NCBI RefSeq assembly: GCF_001421785.1
Contig: NZ_LMLB01000017.1
Span: 462,969 to 496,497 of the forward strand
Direction: 5' to 3'
DNA from: Sphingomonas sp. Leaf33
GTDB taxonomy: Bacteria; Pseudomonadota; Alphaproteobacteria; Sphingomonadales; Sphingomonadaceae
Length of the DNA stretch: 33,529 nucleotides
Both the position numbers and the translations under genes were made by a program. Positions 25,579-32,752 of this stretch are shown here, in pieces. Each line of letters opens with the position of its first letter. Position 1 is the stretch's first letter. The notes below the pieces were generated by a model. The model was not told the DNA's origin. It did no database searches and was given only the letters and a program-made list of their open reading frames with translations.

Positions 25579-25612
25579 ATGTCCGCAATTGGGGCGAAAG
25601 CAGCCGCCCGGC
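25579..25612 (-). repeat. Cassette-type repeat, copy D (truncated)
   Basis: aatgtccgcaattggggcg followed by cagccgcccgg matches the first third of copies B and C. It stops 2 nt before the rlmN stop codon, so the outer part of the repeat is missing and the array boundary lies at the 3' end of rlmN. Confidence 0.65.
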
Positions 25613-25614
25613 CA

Positions 25615-26832
25615 TTACCCCAGCGCCGCCTGCTTCTCCTCCGCCAGCCGGTCCAGTTCCGCGCGGCTCTTGCGTTCGGCGTTGGTCTTCAGCTGGCCGC
25701 ACGCCGCGTCGATGTCGCGGCCGCGGGGCGTGCGGACGGGGGCGGAGATGCCGCCTTCGAAGACGATGTTCGAGAAGGACCGCACGCGTTCCGGCGTCGA
25801 GGTCTCGTAGTCCGCGCCGGGCCACGGGTTGAACGGGATCAGGTTGACCTTGGCCGGCAGATTATACTGCTTCAACAGGCGCACGAGTTCGTGCGCTTCG
25901 GCGTCGCTGTCGTTCTTGTCCTTGATCATCACATATTCGAACGTGATGCGGCGCGCGTTGTTGGCGCCGGGGTAGTCGGCGCAGGCCTGCAACAGCTGTT
26001 CGATCCCGTATTTCTTGTTCAGCGGCACGAGTTCGTCGCGCACGTCCTTCGTCACCGCGTGGAGCGACACGGCCAGGTTCACGCCGATCTCGTCGCCCGC
26101 GCGCGCCATCAAGGGTACGACGCCGCTGGTCGAGAGCGTGATGCGCCGCTTGCTGAGCGCCAATCCGTCGCCGTCCATGACCAGCTTTAAAGCATCGCGG
26201 ACGTTGTCGAAGTTATACAGCGGCTCGCCCATGCCCATCATCACGATGTTGGTCAGCATCCGCCCCTCAGGAGCGCTCGGCCATTCGCCGAGCGCGTCGC
26301 GCGCGAGCATCACCTGGCCGACGATCTCGGCGGGCGTCAGGTTGCGCACCAGCCGCATCGTGCCGGTGTGGCAGAAGCGGCAATTGAGCGTGCAGCCAAC
26401 TTGGCTGGATACGCAGAGCGTGCCGCGGTCGGCGTCGGGGATGAACACCGCTTCGTAATCCTGCCCGTCGTCGCTGCGGAGCAGCCACTTGCGCGTGCCG
26501 TCGCTGCTGACTTGTGCGCTGACGACTTCGGGGCGCGAGATGACGAACCGCCGCGCCAGCCACGGGCGCAGCTGCTTCGAGATGTCGGTCATCAGCTCGA
26601 AATCGGTGACGCCGCGATTGTACATCCAGTGCCACAGCTGCTTGGCGCGCAGCTTGGCCTGTTTCGGCTCCAGCTGCGCGGTTTCCAGCGCCATGCGCAG
26701 GTCGTCGCGCGACAGGCCGAGCAGGTCGATCCGCCCGTCGCTGCGCATCGGCAGGGGGCGGGGGACGGGCACGGGGTCGATATGCCCGGGGATGGACATG
26801 GGGGCGGCCGAGGCTGAATGCATGTCCGCCAT
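25615..26832 (-). CDS. rlmN: Dual-specificity 23S rRNA/tRNA adenine C2-methyltransferase
   Basis: RlmN is a radical-SAM enzyme that methylates C2 of A2503 in 23S rRNA and A37 in certain tRNAs. The 4Fe-4S cysteines are in [14 protein letters not shown] (about C147, C151, C154), with [13 protein letters not shown] and [12 protein letters not shown] following. The C-terminal Cys in DAACGQLK should be the second catalytic cysteine. [10 protein letters not shown] is a further family block. The 405-residue reading starts at the ATG at 26832; an ATG three codons later is also possible. The frame further upstream runs through a REP-like repeat and is not coding. Its 3' end touches repeat copy D. Confidence 0.96.
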   Translation of the reverse strand: MADMHSASAAPMSIPGHIDPVPVPRPLPMRSDGRIDLLGLSRDDLRMALETAQLEPKQAKLRAKQLWHWMYNRGVTDFELMTDISKQLRPWLARRFVISRPEVVSAQVSSDGTRKWLLRSDDGQDYEAVFIPDADRGTLCVSSQVGCTLNCRFCHTGTMRLVRNLTPAEIVGQVMLARDALGEWPSAPEGRMLTNIVMMGMGEPLYNFDNVRDALKLVMDGDGLALSKRRITLSTSGVVPLMARAGDEIGVNLAVSLHAVTKDVRDELVPLNKKYGIEQLLQACADYPGANNARRITFEYVMIKDKNDSDAEAHELVRLLKQYNLPAKVNLIPFNPWPGADYETSTPERVRSFSNIVFEGGISAPVRTPRGRDIDAACGQLKTNAERKSRAELDRLAEEKQAALG

Positions 26833-26892
26833 ATAGTCGATCGGGCGGGGTTTTTCTACCAGGCGTGATGAGGATGGCGGGTCAGTCGTCCT

Positions 26893-26977
26893 CCCGTTCG
26901 TGCCGAGCCTGTCGAAGCACCGTTCTGCGGTACGAGGACGATGTCCTTGCAGCGCGACTACGCTCAGCAAGAACGGG
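26893..26977. repeat. REP-like imperfect inverted repeat (gttcgtgc...gtcgaagcac family)
   Basis: The left arm cccgttcgtgccgagcctg (from 26893) pairs imperfectly with ctcagcaagaacggg (to 26977). The internal gtcgaagcaccgt is shared with the element at 30973-31065. It fills the gap between the IalB-like gene stop and the rlmN start and contains no coding sequence. Confidence 0.65.
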
Positions 26978-26983
26978 ATGGAC

Positions 26984-27451
26984 TTATCGTTTGGCGCACC
27001 CGACTGCCGCTGCGTCGATCGCGGTCGCCGCCCCTTGCAGCGCGTACACATCGACCACCGGTCTCCCGTCGCGCCCGCGCGTCTCGATGCTCATGCTCCG
27101 TCCGCCGCGCATCGCTGCGACGATGGCGGTGTCGGTCGCGGCATCGGGCGACCAGGCGTCGGCGGGGCCGGCGAGCAGGTCGAAGCGGCGCTGGCCGATC
27201 GACAGGGTCACTTTTGCGTTGCCGCTGCGGGGGCGACTCAGGTGGACGTGGAGCTGGTGGCGCAGGCCCGCGCCGGGCCATGTCGCGACACTGGCGAAGG
27301 GGCGGGTGGGGCGCTTGCGGCCCAGCGGTTCCGCGATGGCGAAGCAGCGCGCCGGGCTCGCGTCACGGAACGCGCCCCAGTCGGCGTAGATGCCGATCGC
27401 CTGCCGGCCGGTGAACGCGGCCTGGAGCGCCAGCGCGAGCACGACGCTCAT
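26984..27451 (-). CDS. Secreted hypothetical protein, IalB-like
   Basis: The 155-residue protein has a hydrophobic N-terminus ([15 protein letters not shown]) that can serve as a short signal peptide. [18 protein letters not shown] follows, a pattern seen in invasion-associated locus B-like periplasmic proteins and their sphingomonad relatives. Residues 50-155 look like a beta-rich domain ([47 protein letters not shown]). The function is unknown. The start overlaps the stop of the histidine phosphatase gene (ATGA), so the two are co-expressed. The family call is tentative. Confidence 0.7.
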   Translation of the reverse strand: MSVVLALALQAAFTGRQAIGIYADWGAFRDASPARCFAIAEPLGRKRPTRPFASVATWPGAGLRHQLHVHLSRPRSGNAKVTLSIGQRRFDLLAGPADAWSPDAATDTAIVAAMRGGRSMSIETRGRDGRPVVDVYALQGAATAIDAAAVGCAKR

Positions 27452-28077
27452 GTCGGCGTCTCGTGCGCGCCGGTGCCGCGGTGGACGATCGTCTCACCGC
27501 CCTGCTCGATCAGCGCGATCGATCCTTGCCGCAGCGCGGGCGCGACGGGCGCGTCGAAGCCGGGGAGGACGGCCTGGCCCGTCATCACGCCCCGCAGCAC
27601 GCGGCTGGACATGCCGTGCATGACGACCAGGCGGTCGCCGGGGTCGGCGTTCGTGTCCTCGACCCACCCCGACACCCGTGCGGCGATCGCATCATACCAC
27701 TCGCCACCCTCCGGCGGGCGGGTATACAGGCCCTGCCCGCGATCGACGAACGGGCCGACCTCCGCCTCCAGCTCGCGGTAGTAGCGGCCGCTCCACGCGC
27801 CCATGCCGATCTCGACCAGCCGTGCGTCGGTGCGCGCCTGGTGCCAGTCGAGTTCGAGATGCTCGGCGATGATGGCCAGCGTCTGGAGCGCGCGGCCGGC
27901 GGGGGAGGACCACAGCGTCAGCTTGGGCGCCGCGCCCATCGCATCGGCCTGCGCGAATCCGGCCCGGGTCAGCGGCGTGTGCGGATGGTCGCCCTGCATA
28001 CGGCCGGCGCGATTATAGACGGTTTCGCCATGCCGCATGACGAAGTCGCGGCCGGCGCGTGTGCTGGGTACTGCCAT
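27448..28077 (-). CDS. Histidine phosphatase superfamily (phosphoglycerate-mutase-like) protein
   Basis: The 209-residue protein carries the RHG catalytic motif at its start, FVMRHGETVYNRAGRMQGD. The second histidine is in VVMHGMSSRVLRG, and a glutamate lies in LVEIGMGAWSGRYY. It would act as a cytosolic phosphatase or mutase on a small phosphorylated compound; substrates vary widely in this family. The ATG at 28077 (MAVPSTRAGRDF) was chosen; a GTG nine codons upstream would add an unconserved leader. No strong ribosome site is seen for either. It is divergent from dnaN across a 196-nt gap and coupled by ATGA to the IalB-like gene. Confidence 0.88.
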   Translation of the reverse strand: MAVPSTRAGRDFVMRHGETVYNRAGRMQGDHPHTPLTRAGFAQADAMGAAPKLTLWSSPAGRALQTLAIIAEHLELDWHQARTDARLVEIGMGAWSGRYYRELEAEVGPFVDRGQGLYTRPPEGGEWYDAIAARVSGWVEDTNADPGDRLVVMHGMSSRVLRGVMTGQAVLPGFDAPVAPALRQGSIALIEQGGETIVHRGTGAHETPT

Positions 28078-28107
28078 GACCGCATGGATTGGCGGGCCGG
28101 ACACCGG

Positions 28108-28116
28108 TTGTCCACA
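28108..28116 (+). promoter_or_regulatory. DnaA-box-like 9-mer upstream of dnaN
   Basis: TTGTCCACA differs at one position from the TTATCCACA DnaA box. It lies 158 nt ahead of the dnaN start. Only a single copy was seen, so a regulatory role is possible but an origin is not indicated. Confidence 0.3.
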
Positions 28117-28131
28117 ACTCTCAGCGCCGCA

Positions 28132-28146
28132 TTAACCATCCGGTAA
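28132..28146 (+). promoter_or_regulatory. CtrA-like box between the histidine phosphatase gene and dnaN
   Basis: TTAA-N7-GTAA (ttaaccatccggtaa) has one mismatch to the TTAA-N7-TTAA consensus of the cell-cycle regulator CtrA. It also contains the TTAACCAT octamer seen ahead of two membrane-protein genes. It lies 127 nt before dnaN. Confidence 0.35.
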
Positions 28147-28273
28147 TCCCCTCCATATGAGAGGGAAGGGCGCTTGATACCAAGTGGTTTCGGGGTAGAA
28201 AGCAAATCGGCAAACTTGCCACCGGCGACCTTTCACGAGTCGTTCTGGGGGGCGTTCCGGGGGTTTTGAAGGC

Positions 28274-29389
28274 ATGAAGGCGACGATCGAACGCGCGACC
28301 CTGTTGAAGGGGCTGAGCCACGTCCAGTCGGTGGTCGAGCGACGCAACACCATTCCCATCCTGTCGAACGTGCTGATCGAGGCGACCGGCGAAGGCGCGA
28401 TCCGGCTGATGGCAACCGACCTCGACCTGCAGGTCGACGAGACGGTGCCGGCCGCGGTCGACCAGCCGGGCACGACGACGGTCAGCGCGCACACCCTGTT
28501 CGACATCGCCCGCAAGCTGCCGGAGGGCAGTCAGGTCGAGCTGTCGGCCGCCGAAGGCCGCCTTCAGATTCGCGCCGGCCGCTACAATTCGTCGTTGCCG
28601 ACGCTGCCGCGCGACGACTTCCCGGTCATTGCCGAGGGCGAACTGCCGACGACGTTCGAACTGCCCGCGGAAACGCTGAAGCAGATCATCGACAAGACGC
28701 GCTTCGCGATCTCGACCGAAGAGACGCGCTATTACCTTAACGGCATCTTCCTGCACGTCGCCGACGATAATGGCCAGCCGGTGCTGAAGGCGGCGGCGAC
28801 CGATGGTCACCGCCTCGCGCGCGTCACCGTGCCGCGGCCGGATGGCGCGGAAGCGATGCCGGACGTGATCGTCCCGCGCAAATGCGTGGGCGAACTGCGC
28901 AAGCTGCTCGACGAAGTCGACGGGTCGGTCGGCGTGTCGCTGTCGGGCAGCAAGATCCGCTTCGATCTGGGCCAGGCGATCCTGACCAGCAAGCTGATCG
29001 ACGGCACCTTCCCCGACTATTCACGCGTCATCCCGACCGCGAACGACAAGCTGCTGAAGCTCGACCCGCGCAGTTTCGAAGAGGGCGTCGACCGCGTGTC
29101 AACCATCGCCAGCGAAAAGACGCGCGCGGTAAAAATGGCGCTCGACCGCGACAAGATCACGCTGTCGGTGACCAGCCCCGAAAACGGCGCGGCGATCGAG
29201 GAAGTGCCGGGCGACTATGCGTCGATGCCATTCGAAATCGGCTTCAACAGCCGCTATCTGCTCGACATCCTGAACCAGATCCAGGGCGACACGGTGGAAG
29301 TCCACCTGAACGACGCCGCCGCGCCGACGCTGATCCGCGAGAATGACAAATCGCCGGCGCTGTACGTGCTGATGCCGATGCGGGTGTGA
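28274..29389 (+). CDS. dnaN: DNA polymerase III beta subunit (sliding clamp)
   Basis: The clamp forms a ring around DNA and tethers the replicative polymerase. The 371-residue length is normal. The protein begins MKATIERATLLKGLSHVQSV and contains ERRNTIPILSNVLIEA, TDLDLQVDETVP, ISTEETRYYLNGIFLH, ATDGHRLARV and the C-terminal ALYVLMPMRV that closes the third domain. gaagg lies just before the ATG, closer than usual, so the start site is well placed by homology rather than by the ribosome site. Upstream is a 196-nt divergent gap with DnaA- and CtrA-like sequences. Downstream lies a cluster of hairpins. It is not adjacent to dnaA; recF lies about 2.2 kb downstream. Confidence 0.97.
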   Translation: MKATIERATLLKGLSHVQSVVERRNTIPILSNVLIEATGEGAIRLMATDLDLQVDETVPAAVDQPGTTTVSAHTLFDIARKLPEGSQVELSAAEGRLQIRAGRYNSSLPTLPRDDFPVIAEGELPTTFELPAETLKQIIDKTRFAISTEETRYYLNGIFLHVADDNGQPVLKAAATDGHRLARVTVPRPDGAEAMPDVIVPRKCVGELRKLLDEVDGSVGVSLSGSKIRFDLGQAILTSKLIDGTFPDYSRVIPTANDKLLKLDPRSFEEGVDRVSTIASEKTRAVKMALDRDKITLSVTSPENGAAIEEVPGDYASMPFEIGFNSRYLLDILNQIQGDTVEVHLNDAAAPTLIRENDKSPALYVLMPMRV

Positions 29390-29403
29390 GCGGGGCCGAG
29401 CGA

Positions 29404-29508
29404 GGCGGATAAGGAACTTATCCGCCGGTGCGCGAAAAGCGCGCACGCGATAGACCGGCCAGCGCCGCCAAAGCGGCGACTGACGTCACGGGATTTACTC
29501 CCGTGACG
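29404..29508. terminator. Cluster of four perfect hairpins after dnaN
   Basis: Four stems follow one another: ggcggataag/cttatccgcc (29404-29426, 3-nt loop), gtgcgcg/cgcgcac (29428-29446), cgccgc/gcggcg (29463-29478) and cgtcacggga/tcccgtgacg (29484-29508). A weaker one (acgat/atcgt) follows near 29523. The first begins 14 nt after the dnaN stop. None has a T-run, so their role as terminators is uncertain. The rest of the gap to 29688 holds two GC palindromes and no gene. Confidence 0.6.
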
Positions 29509-29598
29509 GTCTCCACGACATAACGATTGTCATCGTGGCGACGGTGGGAAGGCGTAGTCGCCGAACGTCGCGCAACTCACGCCTGCCAGCCAGGATTT

Positions 29599-29618
29599 AT
29601 CCCCGCCTTCGCGGGGAT
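29599..29618. repeat. Palindromic element, ATCCCCGC-CTTC-GCGGGGAT
   Basis: An 8-bp perfect stem with a cttc loop, of the same family as the element at 4275-4299. It lies in the non-coding region between dnaN and the small membrane-protein gene. Confidence 0.7.
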
Positions 29619-29651
29619 GACAGTGGTGAGGCTTGCTCCAGATCGCCCTGG

Positions 29652-29671
29652 GCTCCCGCCTGCGCGGGAGC
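29652..29671. repeat. Palindromic element, GCTCCCGC-CTGC-GCGGGAGC
   Basis: An 8-bp perfect stem with a ctgc loop, 33 nt from the previous element and 18 nt beyond the stop of the small membrane-protein gene (minus strand). It could also act as that gene's terminator. Confidence 0.65.
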
Positions 29672-29688
29672 ACGGGGGGTAGCGCAGA

Positions 29689-30030
29689 TTACTCCTCGGC
29701 CGCCGCGACGCCCTGCGACTCCTCCGCCCGCCCCGCCGTCATCGTCGGGCCCGGCCCGGTCGCCGGCCGCAGTCCGTCGCGCTCGCTCAACGGAACCGGT
29801 GCCGTCGGGTCAGGCCGGAACGCGTCAGGCGCGCGCTCCCCCGTGCCCGGGCGCGGCTGGTCGAGTGCCAGGTCGGGCGCGGCGTGTTCGGCATTTCCGG
29901 CCAGCGCACCGCGCTTGGCCAGTCGCCGCGCGAGATAGGCTCCGCCACCGATCAGGGCAGCGCCCAGCGTCAGCAGGCCGAAGGTATGCGCGCTGGGGAT
30001 TGGCAGGTTGGGGCGGGGATCAGCGACCAT
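29689..30030 (-). CDS. Small single-pass membrane protein, hypothetical
   Basis: The 113-residue protein has one hydrophobic segment near the N-terminus (HTFGLLTLGAALIGGGAYLA, about residues 15-34). A proline- and charge-rich, probably disordered tail follows (TGERAPDAFRPDPTAPVP, AEESQGVAAAEE). No family was recognised. The start at 30030 (MVADPRPNLP) is set by a strong ribosome site, aaggag, 8 nt upstream. The longer frame upstream runs through the 5' end of the divergent coq4 gene. The arrangement suggests a membrane-tethered small protein; function unknown. Confidence 0.75.
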   Translation of the reverse strand: MVADPRPNLPIPSAHTFGLLTLGAALIGGGAYLARRLAKRGALAGNAEHAAPDLALDQPRPGTGERAPDAFRPDPTAPVPLSERDGLRPATGPGPTMTAGRAEESQGVAAAEE

Positions 30031-30159
30031 CGCGGTAACTCCTTGGAATATGTTGTCCTGTAACAGCACGGCGCGGGGTCGCGTTCCGCGTAGGGCGGGG
30101 CATCTTGATCCGGGGCAAGGACTTTGCCATACTGACATCGTTGTAAGTAAAGGTGCGCC

Positions 30160-30957
30160 ATGGCCACGCAAGCGATTGATTTCCCCGCCGACCCGCGTTC
30201 CGTCCCAACGGTCGCGCCCTACAATCCCGGCAAGCCGCTGAAGCGCGACTGGCGTTCGGCCTGGAATGCGCTGCGCCGGCTGATGGCGAACGGCGACGAC
30301 ACGGTGCAGGTGTTCCGCATCATGCGCGCGCTGAACGCCGATGCCAGCCAGAAGGGGTATCGCAAGCTGATCGCCACGCGCGAGGGCGGGCGGATCGCCT
30401 ACGAACGCGTCGAGCTGGCCGAACGCTTCGGTAACCGTGCATGGCTCGATTCGCTGCCCGATGGCACGGTCGGCGCAACCTACCGCGCGTTCCTCGACCG
30501 CACCGGCTTCTCGGCCGCCGGCCTCGCCGATATCAGCGTCACCGATTACGATCCGGACGCCGTGGTGATGGAGCATCCCTATACCTGGTTCGGCCGGCGC
30601 GAGCGTGACATGCACGACATCTGGCACACGCTGACCGGCTACACGGCCGAAGAGCATCTGGGCGAGCTGTGCCTGGTCGCCTTTTCCTATGCGCAGACCG
30701 GCGGGCTCGGCTGGGCGGCGATCGCGGCGATGGGTGCGCTCAAGAGCCTATCGATGACCAGAAGCACGGTGGTGCTGCGCGCGGTCCTGGAAGGCTATGC
30801 TCACGGCAAGCGCGCCAAATGGCTGTCGGCGGAGGATTATGCGACGCTGCTCGCCGAACCGCTGGACAGCGCGCGGCAGCGGCTGGGGATCGCCGAGCCG
30901 GTGCTGTACCACAAGGCGCAGGCGATGCTCGCGGCAAAGGGCGTGCAGGCGATTTGA
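30160..30957 (+). CDS. coq4: Ubiquinone biosynthesis protein of the Coq4 family
   Basis: Coq4-family proteins support ubiquinone synthesis; the eukaryotic member takes part in ring C1 decarboxylation/hydroxylation and lipid binding. The metal-motif region is clear, HDIWHTLTGYTAEEHLGE (about residues 151-168), matching HDxxH-x(n)-E. Here n is 12 rather than the usual 11, a one-residue insertion before LGE. Around it are PYTWFGRRERD, LCLVAFSYAQTGGLG and VVLRAVLEGYAHGKRAKWL. The 265-residue length is normal. The ATG at 30160 begins MATQAIDFPADP. It is divergent from the small membrane-protein gene. No other ubi genes are nearby, which is usual for coq4 in this group. Confidence 0.9.
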   Translation: MATQAIDFPADPRSVPTVAPYNPGKPLKRDWRSAWNALRRLMANGDDTVQVFRIMRALNADASQKGYRKLIATREGGRIAYERVELAERFGNRAWLDSLPDGTVGATYRAFLDRTGFSAAGLADISVTDYDPDAVVMEHPYTWFGRRERDMHDIWHTLTGYTAEEHLGELCLVAFSYAQTGGLGWAAIAAMGALKSLSMTRSTVVLRAVLEGYAHGKRAKWLSAEDYATLLAEPLDSARQRLGIAEPVLYHKAQAMLAAKGVQAI

Positions 30958-30972
30958 CTCGCGCACGCCTGC

Positions 30973-31065
30973 GTTCGTGCTGAACTTGTCGAAGCACCGT
31001 CCTTCTTGGTGCGCCAGACCGTGCGACAGGAAGAAGGGCAGCCCTTCGACAGGCTCAGGGCGAAC
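30973..31065. repeat. REP-like long imperfect inverted repeat
   Basis: Two arms of about 35 nt (30973-31007 and 31031-31065) pair with few mismatches: gttcgtgctgaacttgtcg against cgacaggctcagggcgaac, and ccttctt against aagaagg. They enclose a 23-nt loop. The gtcgaagcaccgt motif is shared with 26893-26977. It lies between the convergent coq4 and small membrane-protein genes. Confidence 0.7.
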
Positions 31066-31077
31066 GGAGGTAGGGGT

Positions 31078-31548
31078 TCAAGCTGCAACCGCCCATCCCG
31101 GCTCGTCGTCGTTGGCGGGCTTGCGCAACCTCTGCGCCGTCCGTTGCCGACGCGGTGCACGACCGCGCGCGCGGCCGGGGAGGGGCAGGGTGCGCACCCA
31201 GGCCCTCAACCCCGCGATGCGCGTCATCGACACGGCGGTAACGACCGCAACCGCAGCGTCGAGATAGGCGGTCACTTCGAACATCGTGATCCAGCTGGCG
31301 AGTTCGGGCAGGCCCATCGCGATGATCCGCGCGCCCTCATGTCCCAGCACCGCGACGATCAGCCCGGTGCCGCCGAACAGGACGATGGCAAGCGTCACAT
31401 GGCCCCGCGTGATCCGCGACAGCCGCGCGGCGGGCCGGTCGACCAGCATCCGCCGCAGCGCGCGGCCGGCGGGCGTGTCCCCCGCCAGCGCCAGCGCACC
31501 CCATGTCAGCAGCAGCGCGACCACGACATCCAGCATTCCGACCCCCAT
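31078..31548 (-). CDS. Small multi-pass membrane protein, hypothetical
   Basis: The 156-residue protein has three to four hydrophobic segments: LDVVVALLLTWGALALAG at the N-terminus, HVTLAIVLFGGTGLIVAVLG, and MFEVTAYLDAAVAVVTAVS. A basic C-terminal tail follows (RARGRAPRRQRTAQRLRK). No family was recognised. The basic tail suggests a cytoplasmic C-terminus contacting nucleic acid or lipid heads, but this is a guess from charge only. Two starts are possible (31548 and, four codons in, 31536); neither has a decisive ribosome site. It is divergent from recF, with a 69-nt gap that holds the recF ribosome site. Confidence 0.7.
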   Translation of the reverse strand: MGVGMLDVVVALLLTWGALALAGDTPAGRALRRMLVDRPAARLSRITRGHVTLAIVLFGGTGLIVAVLGHEGARIIAMGLPELASWITMFEVTAYLDAAVAVVTAVSMTRIAGLRAWVRTLPLPGRARGRAPRRQRTAQRLRKPANDDEPGWAVAA

Positions 31549-31617
31549 TGTTCTTCAGGCGTAACAGATGGGAAGCCGCTGTCCGCAGTTCCAGAGAGGC
31601 GCTAGGGGACAGTGTTC

Positions 31618-32676
31618 ATGCTCTCCCGCCTCGTCCTGACCGATTATCGCAACCATGCCGCGACGACGATCGCCGCGGCGCCGGGTTTCGTCGTGCTGGC
31701 GGGCGACAACGGTGCGGGCAAGACCAACGTGCTGGAGGCGGTGTCGCTGCTCGCGCCCGGCCGGGGACTGCGGCGGGCCGCGCTGCCGGCAATCGCGCGG
31801 AGCGACGGGCCCGGCGGCTTCGGCGTCGCAGCGACGCTCGTTAGCGGGGACGAGGTCGCGACGGGCACGCTGGCGGCGGCGCCCGAGCGACGGATCGTGC
31901 GGATCAACGGTGCGACTGCGACCGCCAACGCGCTGGCCGAGCGGCTGAGCATCCTGTGGCTGACCCCGGCGATGGACCGGCTGTTCGTCGAGCCCGCGTC
32001 GGAGCGGCGGCGATTCCTCGACCGGCTGGTGCTGGCGCTGGCGCCCGGGCACGCGCATCACGCCGCACGCTACGAAGCGGCGATGCGCCAGCGCAACCGG
32101 CTGCTCGCCGACGATGTGCCGGCCGATCCGACCTGGCTGGCGGCGCTGGAAGCGGCGATGGCCGAGCATGGCGCGGCGATCGTCGCGGCGCGGCGCGGTG
32201 CGGTCGATGCGCTGAACGAGCGGCTGGCCGACGCCCCCGGCGGCTTTGCGCGCGCCGGGCTGGCGATTGACGGCGGCGAGGACGACGACCTCGCCCGCCG
32301 CCTGGGCGAGGGGCGCCGCCGCGATGCCGCCGCCGGGCGAACCCTGGCCGGGCCGCATCGCAGCGACCTGATCGTCACGCATCTCGACAAGGCGCAGGCC
32401 GCCGCGATCAGTTCGACCGGCGAGCAGAAGGCGCTGTTGTTCGGTATCGTCCTCGCCCATGCCGCGCTGGTCGCCGACCGCACCGGGCGCCCGCCGGTGC
32501 TATTGCTGGACGAAGTCGCCGCGCACCTCGATCCGCAGCGGCGGACGGCGCTGTTCGATGTGCTGTCGGGCGTCGGCCAGGTATGGATGACCGGGACCGA
32601 GCCCGCACTATTTGCCGGGCTGCCGGCCGATGCCGTGCAGTTGCGCGTCGATGGCGGGGAAATCGTCGCGCTCTAA
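31618..32676 (+). CDS. recF: DNA replication/repair protein RecF
   Basis: RecF is a SMC-like ABC ATPase that loads RecA with RecOR at single-strand gaps. The 352-residue length is near the family average. Walker A is [10 protein letters not shown] (about residues 28-37), the ABC signature is [10 protein letters not shown], and Walker B is [18 protein letters not shown] near the N-terminus is also typical. The ATG at 31618 was taken because agggga lies 8 nt upstream; a GTG two codons earlier is the alternative. The last codons overlap a CtrA-like box that faces the chemotaxis-type gene. dnaN lies about 2.2 kb upstream, separated by unrelated genes. Confidence 0.95.
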   Translation: MLSRLVLTDYRNHAATTIAAAPGFVVLAGDNGAGKTNVLEAVSLLAPGRGLRRAALPAIARSDGPGGFGVAATLVSGDEVATGTLAAAPERRIVRINGATATANALAERLSILWLTPAMDRLFVEPASERRRFLDRLVLALAPGHAHHAARYEAAMRQRNRLLADDVPADPTWLAALEAAMAEHGAAIVAARRGAVDALNERLADAPGGFARAGLAIDGGEDDDLARRLGEGRRRDAAAGRTLAGPHRSDLIVTHLDKAQAAAISSTGEQKALLFGIVLAHAALVADRTGRPPVLLLDEVAAHLDPQRRTALFDVLSGVGQVWMTGTEPALFAGLPADAVQLRVDGGEIVAL

Positions 32677-32687
32677 CGCGCGCTTAA
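32673..32687 (+). promoter_or_regulatory. CtrA-like box ahead of the chemotaxis-type gene
   Basis: CTAA-N7-TTAA (ctaacgcgcgcttaa) has one mismatch to the CtrA consensus TTAA-N7-TTAA. It overlaps the recF stop codon and lies 65 nt before the next start. Motility and chemotaxis genes are common CtrA targets in this bacterial class, so the placement fits. Confidence 0.4.
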
Positions 32688-32752
32688 CCTTCGTCCGCTA
32701 GCGTTCCCGGTGAACCGACGGATGCCGCGTGCGTCCGCGATGGAGACCGAGT

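Noticed and set aside
24291..25612. Classical integron attC array
   Set aside because: The repeat edges (ggttagct..., ttgcggacatt) do not match the GTTRRRY/RYYYAAC core ends, no integrase is present, and gene orientation is mixed. The cassette idea is kept only as an analogy.
28078..28273. Replication origin next to dnaN
   Set aside because: Only one DnaA-like 9-mer with one mismatch was found, without an AT-rich unwinding region or further boxes.
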